A stretch of DNA of 64,000 nt from Collybiopsis luxurians FD-317 M1 (lineage: Eukaryota > Basidiomycota > Agaricomycetes > Agaricales > Omphalotaceae): contig KN834762.1 in the NCBI GenBank assembly GCA_000827265.1, positions 436,939-500,938 of the forward strand, written 5' to 3'. A program made the position numbers and the translations under genes. The first letter of the stretch is position 1. Each line of letters opens with the position of its first letter. The notes below the pieces were generated by a model that was not told the origin of the DNA, did not search any database, and worked only from the letters and a program-made list of their open reading frames with translations. This document shows positions 24,716 to 36,269 of this stretch, one piece after another.

Positions 24716-27267
24716 AATGTTTACTGCTGAAGTGAGTGTTTCTTGAAGAGTAAAGAAACAAACTTCAAAGGGCTCTTTTATACCCAGAAAGAGGTATCTG
24801 GATGATCCCTGCCGATGACACTTGACCGGAGGCTCTGCCTAGTTGCATCTCGTTCAGGACATATGAGTCGGGTGACCAATATGGAAATTAAATATGTATT
24901 GGTAAATTTCTTGGCTCAACGCTTTGACTCCGCAATTCAGTATATGTTCCCCTGAGCTAGGCTGAAGCCTGAATTGAGTCCGGGGATTTCTTGCCTTGTT
25001 CAAGCCAGGGGTCTCTTGCTTGGCGAGAATTCTCCAGCCCGTATGACCTCGAATATGCTAATTGAGAGTTTCTAAGTATGATACTTTGGAGACCTGGATA
25101 GAAGCATGAATAGGCCAGACAAAAGACGCCTCCGCGCGAACTCCGATGAGTTAGGATTTGGAGGCCAGAGAAGGAACATAGATGTTGCTGTGATCCAGTG
25201 ACATACTGGGCCAGACAGTTCCACGGACTGGAGTAGTTCTAGATGTTTCCCAAATGTTTGGACCCCGCTACCATTGATCATTGACTCTTCAACGAGCGAG
25301 AAGGTTGATTCAATGATTCACCGTCCATAATTCCCGACATGTGATAGTTTAACATTTTAGGGTGGTCAAAGCTGGACATATCAAAAGATCCCAATCTGCG
25401 AATTAATCATCGGGCTTACTATTAGCCTTTGTCCTTATAGCGCATAAGTGAATACCACATTGTAAATTTGAAAAAGATCACATGGGCTGTGAGCTTCCTG
25501 GCAAATCAGTGTAGGTGTAGGTTCGCGTTCGGATGCCACCCAGCTGTGCAAACTTTTCCTCCTTCTGTTTTGCGCTGCTCTCACTTCTGCAGTGCTGCTA
25601 TGTTCTCAACGATATCAAGAGTTGAGTGTACATTATCGAGCATATGCGTCGCATCCTCCAGAAGAATATTTTAGCATTTCTAACTGGATGAGAAACTGAC
25701 GGTATTGGTCATTTAATATTTAATATTCACAGCCTCCAGCGTTCGGAGCTAGCACTGTTGGAAAATGACTTCAAAGATGGTCCCCAATAGGGATTCGAGA
25801 AGGGAAGAATTAATTAAGACATGAATATACAGGAGAGATACCATGTGTCAGCTGCTAATGCGGTCTATTCGCTAAGAACGTCTTTCTGGACTCCGTTGCG
25901 CATTCTAGCTTTCTTATGTGCTATCAAGATGAAGAACGGGGTTTCTGGATGCTCGACATCTTGAAGATGGACGGTTCGGTCGGCCCGTATGCCTGTAGCG
26001 TGCACCTGCTTGGGGGACCTTCCTTATGTGATTCGAGTTCATGCCGGCTTTTCCTCTAAGAGGTTGAACGGCTCGCGGAGGCTCGCCCTTTGCATTACAG
26101 CTTGCGGAAAATAGTTCTCTGGCCCGTACGGGGTGGTTTGACCGGCCACACACCTTTTCCGTTCCTCCTACAGTGTGCTTTTCCTTTCACGAAAAGAAAA
26201 TCCGAAACATAGAGTCCCTCAGCAGGTGCCCGATCTTATCGTACGCTTAGAGCCTGAGCGCTGAGCCTCTGAATGTGCGACCAATTGGAACGAACACACA
26301 TGGTTTGGCTTTCGGAATTCCCATGGAAATTATCTGTCAAGCCAGAGGAAGTCGACCTCTTCTCGAAGGAAACTTCTATTCGCTTAAAGGAAAAATATTA
26401 TGCATAGGTTGCCGAGCAATGACGCAGATTTTGCCCTGGCTTGCCCTGATTTGAATCATTCAAAAGCTGTGCTAAAGATTTTCCAAACAGGGATCTTGGT
26501 GATCATCGAGATTATCGAGATAATGCAAACGGAAAAAGCGGACTTTATCATGAAGAGAACTCATGGTAAATGCCAGCTGAGAAAGACCTACTCTCGAAAT
26601 GAGTCTCCACTGACAATTACAGGGTAAGGCAGTCGAAGACGCACAATAAGGTGCGACGGTCCTCGTGACAATGCTTTACAGGCCAAGAACGAACTGTAAT
26701 TTCGCCCGAATGAATCCGAAGCATGTCGGACGTCCTGTCTTATAGAAATTCCGGAAACGAAGGACGAAGGACTGCAAAAATTGCCTCGTGTTCTTTTCGT
26801 TTAGCGTTCTAGTATACGAGTACGGTACTGTATACAAGTAAAATACGAAGTAAAAAGCAGCGTAAAATTCAGTCTAGATCCTAGCATTCTATTGGTCCTC
26901 ACTCATTGGTAATTTCGGAGTCGGCGGTCCAAATGTCAATGTCCAGACTCTAGGCAAAAGGTGTGCAGATTACCTTGAAGATCTCTGTGATCGGATTCAG
27001 AAGGCGGAAAACGAAAAAGATATTAGAAAAAAGGAAATCAGAGAAATGAGTTACGAATCGAGGTGGCAAGTACATACGTATGGCTACACTGATAATTGAA
27101 TCACTTTAATTGCAGCATAATTATAATAGCAGTTGGAAAGTGACGGTTATCGGCATTTTGAGTGAGATACAGAAAGGGCAGTTGAGCAAATATTAATCAA
27201 GAGGCGGAAGAGAGAAGAAAAAAAAAACAAATTCAAAACAAAAATCGAGGGAGAAAATTTCAAAGGT
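24716..27267. other. Long gene-free stretch
   Basis: About 2.5 kb. The first 170 bp hold the promoter of Y3-like gene B. Beyond that only short frames are open. One minus-strand segment near 25590-25680 has a helix-like peptide (LEDATHMLDNVHSTLDIVE), but it runs into stops on both sides and I cannot place it. No repeat structure was seen. Confidence 0.45.
24776..24782 (-). promoter_or_regulatory. TATA box of Y3-like gene B
   Basis: Reads TATAAAA on the minus strand, about 60 bp before the ATG at 24715. Position and quality resemble the TATA box of paralogue C. Confidence 0.55.
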
Positions 27268-28871
27268 CTAGCATGTATCTACATCGGTGGAATATACCGC
27301 CTCCATATCTGTCTGTGAGGGATTGAATGCCCAATGTTCGTGAACGATGTTACTACCCGAATAGGAATCATGAGAACGAGGGCGCTGCATATCGTGTATG
27401 AGAGCCGATCCTTCTGGTAATTCCGAATAGAAGGGTAGCTGGTTCCTGTCTGGGCTTCTTTGGTGCTCATTCGATGATTCTGGGTGCAAAAACTCGCCCC
27501 CAGCCACATCTGATTGCACAACGAGTGCGCTCATCTCGGCAGGTGGTGAAGAAATATCACTGAAGCTCGTGGATGTTGTCGCACTCGTGGGAGAACTTCC
27601 ATGGTCACTGAAAGTAAAACAGGCAAGTGTAGTGCTATGATTAAGTTTGGTCAAAACGGTGATAGAAACATAAGAGACAGACTCACATTGAGGACGAGGC
27701 AGAGGTATCAGAATATGACTGACTATGGGGAATATGGGAATATGGGGCAAGCGCCGATTCCATACTTACTTGAGAGCCCAGAAATTCTGGTGTTCTGGAG
27801 TTGGGGCGGTAGAGGTTCGACACCCCCGACAACTCAAGATTTGGTGGCCTGGGCTTTTCAGACTGGTTTAGACCATACGAAACCGAGTCTGGCGAAATGC
27901 GATGAGCTCCTGCTGTACGGTCAGAGGTACTCGTGGAGGATATTGGTGGGTTAAAAGAATCGAAAGGGATGCCCACACGTGGGGATGAAGGAGAGGAGAG
28001 GGATGACGACATGGAAGGAGGTAAAATGGACGGTGAAACGTATCTGCGAGGGAGAGATGTGGTGGGCCCCGGAGTCTGTTTTGCTGGAGCTGGAGGCGAG
28101 GACTGGCTCTGACGGGCGGGAAGACTAGATGATTCGGATGTATTAGTGGGAGATGCTTTCGACTTGGGCTTGTTTGGCCCTCGAACGCGTCCTTCCTTAG
28201 CATACTCGCATATGAGGCCTCGCGTCAAACAACGCTTACACGAAGGATGCTCGCCGCTACACTAGAATAGAATAAGTACAAGGGAAAATCCAAAATGTGA
28301 TTATCCATACCTTTGCCTTTCTGGTGCGACACTTTTCGCATGCTTGAGCTGTTCGAAGACGTGGATGCTCAGGTGTGCGATAAAATACACCGGTGGCTGG
28401 ATCCAGAGATCCGGCAAGAGTGCGTTGCGAGTTGTGGTAAGCGTCTACATGTCCTGGGGTATTGGAGTGAAATGACTGCGATGGTGGCTGAGCCGGCTGC
28501 ATAGATGTTGAAGTAAACTGGGGAGAAGGAAGTGAGGAGGGGCCATGGTGATAATTTGAATTTGCGGCGTTGGACGCGAAGCCAAGTCGACGGTTTTGTG
28601 AGTAAGGCGGCCAGTGCAAATCCATATTGTGATGGGAATGATACTGGACTTCAGAGGGGTAAAGCTGGTCGGGGTGTGAGGGGGGAAAGTATGGATGCGA
28701 ATAGCTCTGGGACTCGTAGCTGTGTTCGTATCTGGTGGGCGAAAGTTGATCGTTATATATGAAATGAGTTTCCGTAGAAATCCGGGGCGATGGATCAGAA
28801 AGTGGATATTGTTTGTACGGTATCTCGTTGAGGTCGTCGTGCGTATACTGGTGAGAGTTCGTGTAGGACAT
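27268..28871 (-). CDS. Zn2Cys6 transcription factor
   Basis: Predicted fungal binuclear-cluster DNA-binding regulator. A long N-terminal region rich in Tyr, His, Ser and Pro leads to TAQACEKCRTRKAK; after an intron of about 60 nt this continues CSGEHPSCKRCLTRGLICEY. The six cysteines follow the pattern C-x2-C-x6-C-x6-C-x2-C-x6-C. Downstream the protein is Ser/Pro-rich and disordered (ASPTNTSESSS, SLSSPSSPRVG), with no fungal-specific middle homology domain visible. The last exon, joined at SSSI to DHGSSPTSATTS, ends at 27268. An upstream in-frame ATG at 28922 would add 17 residues; 28871 (MSYTNSHQYTH) is preferred because the added leader looks unrelated. About 460 residues. The cluster lies in the middle of the protein rather than at the N-terminus, which is common in basidiomycetes. 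Target genes unknown. Confidence 0.88.
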
Positions 28872-31800
28872 ACTGGAGGTATGAAAGTCAGAGCGGTTCC
28901 AGGATGATAAATGCAGTAGCATATGTAGGGAGGGTATACCGATCCTCCGGGCTGAGACGTAGAACGAGTGAAAAAGGAGGCAGAGTGTTTTAAAGCTATC
29001 GGATTTAAGTCTGTATGTAAAAGCCAGCCACCTCAGCGAAGGTTATTCAAATTTTTTTTCCCGTTTTAAGTTGTAATGCAAATATCGGAGTAAAAGGCCA
29101 GGAAGTATAGAAAAGAAGGATTTTGAGAGTTCGGGTCGGTACATACCTGTAACCTGATCGAACAAAGACGTCAACACCCAAATCTGAGATCCGCGGGCCC
29201 ATCAAGCCCTCATCGCGGCCCATACACTTTGCCAACACCCAAGTTTCCGGTCATCGCCAAGTTGCAAATTGAAATTACACCCCAATCGTGTACCAACATC
29301 CACCCAGCTTTCCTCGAGTTCAAAGATTCAAACTTCGTTTACATTGACTTGGGTAGATAACTCAACTGACCCGCGAACAGTGGCTCAATGTGCCCTGTTA
29401 CTTTTCCGATTCTGGAATCTGTTCATAAATAGAGAAAGATATTTCTTGCACTCCACCGCAGTATCTTCAAATCTTCTTGAAACCTGGTTTTAGATTGAGT
29501 CCGCGTACTCGCACAATGGCTGCCACGCACTCGTGCAAATATATCACTATATCAGCAAAGCCTGCCACCCAAGCTGCCCGAGATAACTATGAAGCGCATG
29601 CTGGACTAACTTTGGCCAGAAGTTAACGTACTGATCGTGGTGTATTGATATTGAGGGCCAGGAAGCCTGGTATTTGTAGCTGTCTGATTGCATTTTTTAT
29701 TTTCGTGGCCCAAATTACCTAGGCTAAGAATGTGAATCAGAAATTTATTTTGCCTCACGTTTTTCGGTGTATGCTCCTTGAACATCTGTATCATTGATCG
29801 TCGTTCCGCCCCGTGCTTCCGCTTATAAGCTTCATATTACACAGCACCCAAAGACTGCTTGAACCGCACACTAAACTGGTATGTGCCTTGATAGTGAAGG
29901 CTTATCGTCGGTGAAAGAGTGATCTCGAAGCTCATTGAAAACCACAAGACTTGCGCTCTCGCTATACTAAAGGAATTTTATAAACGCAAGCACAGGTTCT
30001 TTACTCACCGGGGGATGCAGTAGGCATGTGGTTCGCCAGGAAGCCAATCTTGAGCCACTGTGAAGACTGGACATCGAGCATTAACACTAAGCTTAACTTA
30101 AGGTCAAAGATAGGGATCAACTTTTCTCAGTCCCTTCGCGGGAGCTCTCCAGCAGATATGTAAGCTCAGGTTTAAAGACCGGGAAAGAGGAAACAACCGG
30201 CATTCAAGGTATAATCTGCAGCAGAACAGAGAAGATCTTCCTGTTGCAGTTTCCCGCATTTACCTCAGCTATAGCTCCTTTCGAACCTAGATTGGCACCC
30301 CGAGGACATGCAAGGAGAAATACTTGCAGGAACCACAATCGGGGATATCGGGCAGACACCAGGTCATGAAGGTTGGTTACTGTTTGAGTGGCAATATGAA
30401 AAGGTTTTCCTTCCTTATAGCGAGTCCATAAACGATGGCCTGGGTATGCGACACGTCGTGAATTGTTGCAAAGCGACCGTTGGAAGACCGGTACGGCTAT
30501 TATGAGTCGAAGACTTGCGATGAGTTATCCGGCAACCATTCATGTGGCGATCATTGAGACCAGAAGGGGAGTCGAAAGCTAAGAGATGGAAATCTTGGAA
30601 GCTTCGGATACTTACAATCGCGTCCCTGTAGATTTTTCTTGGGATAACAGACGTACACATCAAAGCACCGCGGACACTAAGTGAACGAACAGCCACCGCT
30701 CACTAATTTTCCTCGGCGGCCCCCGCCTCGTAACCATCCGTTCGAGTCTAAGCGACCCACTACCACCCCGAGTATCAATATGCACAGCTTTGCCTCTCAC
30801 TGGGGGCTTGATTTTTCCAATCAACAATCGGTAGACGTATAGGGGTAAGGGTGGCGACAACATTTCTTAAATTCTGGGGGAAGGTAGAAGGTAGCTAGAA
30901 TGGCTCTGGCGATTCGAGCCTGTTTAGCGAATGCTTACTTGATTATAAAATCAGTGAGGCAGTACGAAAGTGCGACACGTTTCTCAACGTGATCAGCCTT
31001 TTAGCCTACAGATGAATGTGGGCGTCAGACTATACTATAAGCTTGACAACGCGAGGACAAGAATTATGCTTTCTGGAACATTAGGTTTGAGGAGGTAGCA
31101 TTCACTGAAAGAGCTGGAGTTACCTGATACTCCGATATTGTGCCCATACAGATGTTACATTGAAGAATAGCGTGGATCTTAACCGAGTTGCGCTACATAC
31201 CAGAAGACTACAAGCAGGCCGGCTTTCACACCTCTTCGGCTGGGGCGAGGTAAAAAGCAAAGAGATCGAAACATTGATTTTGAAAGAAGACTAAACTTGA
31301 CGGAATGTAATCCTAAAAATCGACGATAAGAACGGTCAACGCGGCATTCATTGAGTGGAAAACACCGCTCTTGTTCGAGATACGTATTCTTTCAAAGCTC
31401 TCCGTCTCGTATTGAGGGGTACAAACTTGATAAAAGGTCCATAAACTAGCTTCGAAGATAATGAGCGTGGAAATCGCTCTCCAGATGAACGTTATCGGAG
31501 AACAAAGAAAAAGATGAAAAAGAACATCTAACAGGTCTGTATGAGCCCGGCATTAACATGGACGCGTTGTTTTAACATGGATTTCCCGTCAATGGGAAGG
31601 AATGAAGTGTGATATACGTTCAACAGCGCGTTGCGTAGAAACTTGCGCATATAATTCAGATCGTACATTCCAAGGGGACTCGATGCCTTCGCGATTGAGC
31701 CACTGCCATATAGACTTGAAACTTCTAGACGGTAATCTGGATTAAATCTGCAAAGGAGTAATGAACTCAGGGACGAATGGTTTCTAGAATTACACAAGAT

Positions 31801-32730
31801 AATAACGTGCATCCAGGTGAAAAAGAAAACAAGGTTCTTACTTGAACACGAGCCATCAGTCTCGAGTATTTCGCTTCCCTATATGTACCGGTTGCACGCG
31901 ACATTATCGGTCATTTGTGGTTCGATGTGCATAAGTTAACGTTGAATGATGAATCAGGTAGTCCAAGTTCAGAATTCAAATAAGCGCCAAAAAGGCGCCC
32001 AAAACCCTCGGAACTCTTTTTTGAGTTGTGAGCAAGTTTGAGCTATTCCAAGCCCTGGACGATAAGATGATGCTTGTGCCGCATCGGTATGCTCCTCATA
32101 AATCCGGCGTTCAGATCCTGGACCGTGTAATATACTTGCTTCCTTCCTCCTTTCCCTCCTTCCCTTAGTACCAGTGAGCTCAGCTCAGGTGGTCCGCCGC
32201 AAATGAATGAAATCCATTGTGCAGAAGCATGTCAGGAACATTGTAACACCAGCGTTCAAGGTCAATCTTTCATGGTAGCCCCTATCACACAGTCATCAGC
32301 AAGTGACCTCCGACCGCAGTGGACTAGTTTACGCCAGAAAGTTGCACAGAGGCTATGTTCAATGCAAATTTACTGACATGGATATTCAAGTTCCAACGGA
32401 GTTATCGGTGCCTCTCTGCTCGAGTTCTTTCTACGGCAGATTTCTCACATATTGACATCACAACTTCTTCTTTTCAAGACTAATTGAGCAGCTGGCCGTG
32501 ATTCCCCTTGCTCCACATTTCATCCAACGAACTTCCATCTCGAAACAAATGATATTCGGCTCTTAGAACTTCTCGGCCTGTGCATCTAGGGCGAATTCAA
32601 GGCCATGAAATTATTGCACGAGGGACTAGGTCGGTCAGATGACGATGCAAGGATCACCAGGCATCACCATGAATCAAAAAGAACTGAGGATATAAAAGCT
32701 ACGAGTCTGCATCTGCTCGCTTCAATCGCA
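28872..32730. other. Long gene-free stretch upstream of Y3-like gene C
   Basis: About 3.9 kb in which no frame exceeds 95 codons and none resembles a known protein on either strand. Base composition is even. The region ends with the promoter of Y3-like gene C. A 20-base word at 32107-32126 recurs upstream of the VIT/vWA gene. I see no transposon ends. Confidence 0.45.
32691..32698 (+). promoter_or_regulatory. TATA box of Y3-like gene C
   Basis: TATAAAAG, 40 bp before the ATG at 32731, implying a very short 5' leader. Confidence 0.6.
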
Positions 32731-33723
32731 ATGCAGTTCCTCTCTGTTCTCGTCGCGCTTGTCTCTGCCGCTGTACTCGTTTCTGCGTCTCCTGGTTCGT
32801 TGCTTCCCTCGAAATTTTAGTTACAATAACGCTGAAGCCAAAACAGATGAGGTGTGCGACGGCCAAGTCGTTCTTTCGGAGACGTTCATTGGCGAGGAAA
32901 AGAATGTCAAGGTTCAGCATTTGACTTGCCCAGTGGCGGCTACCAAGACCAAGAGAGCACTTGCTCCTCGTCAGACCAATGTCTGCGGAAATAACTGTGC
33001 GTTCGATCCATTTCGCTGTTCAACTGTGCTCACGCGGGGTGTAGGCCAAACATCCTGCTTCACACCAGCTGGTGGAGGGCCGAACCCCAACGACTGCCAT
33101 ATCATCGCAGACGCTTTGCGATTCGACAGTCAAAACATCGGTATGCCAGAATATACTGCCTGGAAATTTCGTCATCACCCACATTTACTTAGGTCCTTTC
33201 TTCAATATCACCGCCGGGGTATGCGTCGTTTTGAAATGGTTTCGATCATTATCTCACTCTTTTTGCTATCAAAGGTTAATAATACCGTTGCGCTTACATT
33301 CGCAAGGTCAGTATTCCAGTTGCCTGACCTTTCACTACGCTAACCAGCACCTTTCCTCAAGCTGCTTGAGCTTCTATGTTAACCAGGACACCATTAACCA
33401 AACGTATTGCCGTACTGATTGGGTAAGTGTTTTTGTTGAAAGCTGGTATGAAGTGCTTACGTCCATACAGGCCGGCGTTATTGACTTTGTAAGCTGTTTC
33501 TTTCATTTAGATCGTGTAATTGCAGGCTCTCATATAGGATGGCGATATTGCTGTCCAGATCGCTCCAAACTGTCAGGCCACTCAAAATGCTCATGGAGGG
33601 CTCTGCGTTGAGACTAATCAGAACTTTTTCATCCAGTATGCCATTTTCTTTCGTATTTATCATATCATATCAGAATCCCGCTGACTTCGTCCTTCTAGGG
33701 TCAATGCTGCTTCTGTTTCTTAA
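32731..33723 (+). CDS. Small secreted Cys-rich protein, Y3-like family, paralogue C
   Basis: Predicted secreted protein of about 170 residues. The signal peptide MQFLSVLVALVSAAVLVSAS is followed, after intron 1, by DEVCDGQVVLSETFIGEE and VQHLTCPVA, then a linker ending RQTNVCGNNC. Next come QTSCFTPAGGGPNPNDC, HIIADALRFDSQNI, GPFFNITAG and VNNTVALTFA. An intron (33307-33361) separates these from SCLSFYVNQDTINQTYC and RTDW. The last exons give AGVIDF, IAPNCQATQNAHGG and ETNQNFFIQ, and finish VNAASVS with the stop at 33721. The small exons near 33480-33560 were placed by analogy with A and B, choosing the acceptor just before IAPNCQ. C and B are the closest pair. Role proposed only by similarity to Y3-like glycan-binding proteins. 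Confidence 0.8.
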
Positions 33724-36269
33724 TTCGACATGCAGCAGGGATCTGGCAGTCATGATTTTTCAACTGGAAACATCCATAATCATGTATGTATGTTCAGGAT
33801 GCCTCGGAACAGCAAATGTGTACTGTACATTTAGCATTGAAATGAATGGAAAATGCTCTTTTTTTAAAAGAAGTCAGCTTGCATTTGTGCCAGCAGTTGC
33901 GTAAATATGTTAGCATTCCTCCGACACGCATTATCCCACTCCAGAGTCAGCTCTCTGCCTGCAAAAATTGCCATGGTAGTAAAAGCTGTTAGATGATACA
34001 GTGAGGAAGTGAGCAACAATAGTAGCCTCAGGGGCTGGCCTTTGCGCCGAAAGTTCAAGGCTCTGTCAAATGGGGAGAAGTATCAAAACGTGACGCGCGG
34101 AGACGCGGTAGGTGAGACAGCACGTGTGCGTGTGCTATGTGATTCCCAGTATGGAACACAACGGAATACATACTCACATGTCGCAGGTATACCAAAAGTT
34201 ACAATTCAAGCTCGAGGGCCCCAATCTCAAGCCTCGCATGAACGGGGACCTGAGTTGCCGGAATGGAAGATCGATGACGATCTTCATGGTAGCGTTCGAG
34301 AGTGGTAAATTTGTTCCTAAATCGCTTGTTTGACTGCGTCACGGGAGCATGCTTCTCTGATATCGACACTGAGTGAAGCCGTTATGCCAGATTGACGAAT
34401 CTAGCCTAGGGCCCAGGGGCCAAATGAAAGTCAACTAGTCAACTGAAAGACGTTGATGGACTTTCCACGATAAGTATCAACGTTATATGGCAAGTCAGCT
34501 CCAGCAGGCCTGGGCCAGTTCAACGGGGAGAACGATATGTCTATCCAGCGAGATGTATATTCTCACTAATCATGATACCACCGAAATTCAGCCCCTTCAG
34601 AAATGCAGCCTCGCCCTCGGAGCATCTCAAGTTTTCTGCCAATGCCGGGTGCGTTCGGGCATTTGTTAGGAGGTAAAAATAATAAACAGAGAAAGGCCGT
34701 AGGGATCCAAGCTATCCTATATCATACTAAATGAGATTTTTGTCAGTGCGTAGGCAAAAGGGCGTCTGCTGACGCAAAGGTAAGGCCGCCCCTTGAAAGA
34801 GTGTGTGAGATCAAAAGACTAGGGTCAGTCGAAATAGCTGCCGCGCGGTGGAGGACTGAAGGGTCGAGAGTCGACCAGACTGGTCACGAAGACATCGCTG
34901 TGAATGGGAATTACTTGACTTTCGGACTCATTGCTAGGCGGTGGTGCAATACGACAGTGGATTAAGGTAAGACGCCGAGCAATCTCGCCGTTTTTGGTGA
35001 AGCCATGTTACTGGAAATCTATAAAATGCGCCAGTCAGTTGGAAATCGTTCAAGGAGAAGCGCGTCATGACCGATAGCCGTGGTATAACGCACCGCCACC
35101 GATACTGAAACTTGACTAAAACATAACAGCTTAAGGCCAGGCTTTAGCTTCCGATCCTGAACGTGAGGATGGTTAAATCCGGGAAAACCACCAAAAACGT
35201 TGCAAGCTCTAAGATGCTGCAACAGCTGTCCACGCTTTGGGGTGTGCCTGAAGAAGGTAAGTGCCAAAAATAGAGATAATTCAGCGCAAACCAGCTGAAA
35301 TCTATCTCTTCCATGAACTTTACCTGCAGACAAAACGTTTCCAACGCCAGTATACTCTCTTGTTCGCCTTTCCAAACGTACTCCGCCAAGTTGAGATATG
35401 CTTGTGAAGAAGCCCCTTTAGTATCCTGCTTCGAAATTCTACGGCACAAAGGTTGCTGGATGCCAGGCTCCGATGTTTCCAGTCAGGATTCGTTCCTCGT
35501 CGAGAATTGGCAGAGTGCGCAATGCACGCGGTAGTTCCTTGTGCAGCTATGGAGTAAAGGAGGCAAAATCGAGTCGAGTGAATGCCGTTAAGCTGGTAGC
35601 GTTATCAAAAAGGTAAGAGATAAAATCAGGGGAACCCAGGCTTGAGGCTCTATTATCTAGAGCTAGGGCTTAAATATGGCCGAGACCTGTTGATAAGTGG
35701 CGGCTAATGCTATTGTTATCGACTCTTGTAAGTTTCCCCTTGTAGTTGAGGTCTGAGATCTGTGTATAGCTTGACGTTTTGTTGAAGTTATTGTCAGGTT
35801 ACTAATGTTGATTCAGTTGAAATTATTGATCGCTTCGAGCGCTTGTGTGAGCGCTTCCGAGTCTAATTCTGAGTTGCTGCTGCCGTCGCAGCTACGTCTA
35901 GGCTACGTCGCAGTTGCTCGTTTTCATTGTTGCGCATAAATTGCGCCGTTTCTCTACAAACAAACTGCGCAATTTCAATGACTACAAGGCTCGTAGGTAT
36001 TTTGTGCCTGTACGCAGACTGTTATTGCTGACAGCGCCGTAGAGTATTCAGAGTCAGACTGAGCCTTGTGCTGTGCAACCAGGAAGTCTCATGATTAACT
36101 GTTCTCTTTTTCCACCAATTCAGCGTTCAGATCTTGGACCGTACGTACTCCACAGCTTTTACGATCGAGTCAACACATTCGCGATTACCCGCAATCCTGC
36201 ATCTGCGGCACCGATGAGAATGAGTATAAAGCTCTTCACATCTTTCCCAGTCCTTTCATCCCAAACACT
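33724..36269. other. Gene-free stretch and VIT/vWA promoter
   Basis: About 2.5 kb. No supported gene; the longest frame (minus strand, 35019-35375, 118 codons) has no recognisable domain. Between 35820 and 35980 short repeats cluster: GAGCGCTT twice, CTACGTC twice, and a 9-bp inverted pair AAATTGCGC/GCGCAATTT (35938-35946, 35967-35975). The VIT/vWA TATA box is at 36225. Confidence 0.45.
36225..36231 (+). promoter_or_regulatory. TATA box of the VIT/vWA gene
   Basis: TATAAAG, 45 bp before the ATG at 36270. Confidence 0.5.

Noticed and set aside
25914..26153. Arg/Pro-rich minus-strand frame
   Set aside because: No homology, no splice context, and composition typical of accidental open frames in GC-rich DNA.
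27601..28907. Long plus-strand open frames (for example 27601-27954 and 28532-28762)
   Set aside because: They lie antisense to the Zn2Cys6 regulator, whose frame has a complete zinc cluster and proper introns. They are shadows of its Pro/Ser-rich codons.
30667..30760. Possible tRNA on the plus strand (GTTCGAGTC-like B box near 30740)
   Set aside because: No matching A box, no acceptor-stem complementarity and no cloverleaf at the expected spacing.
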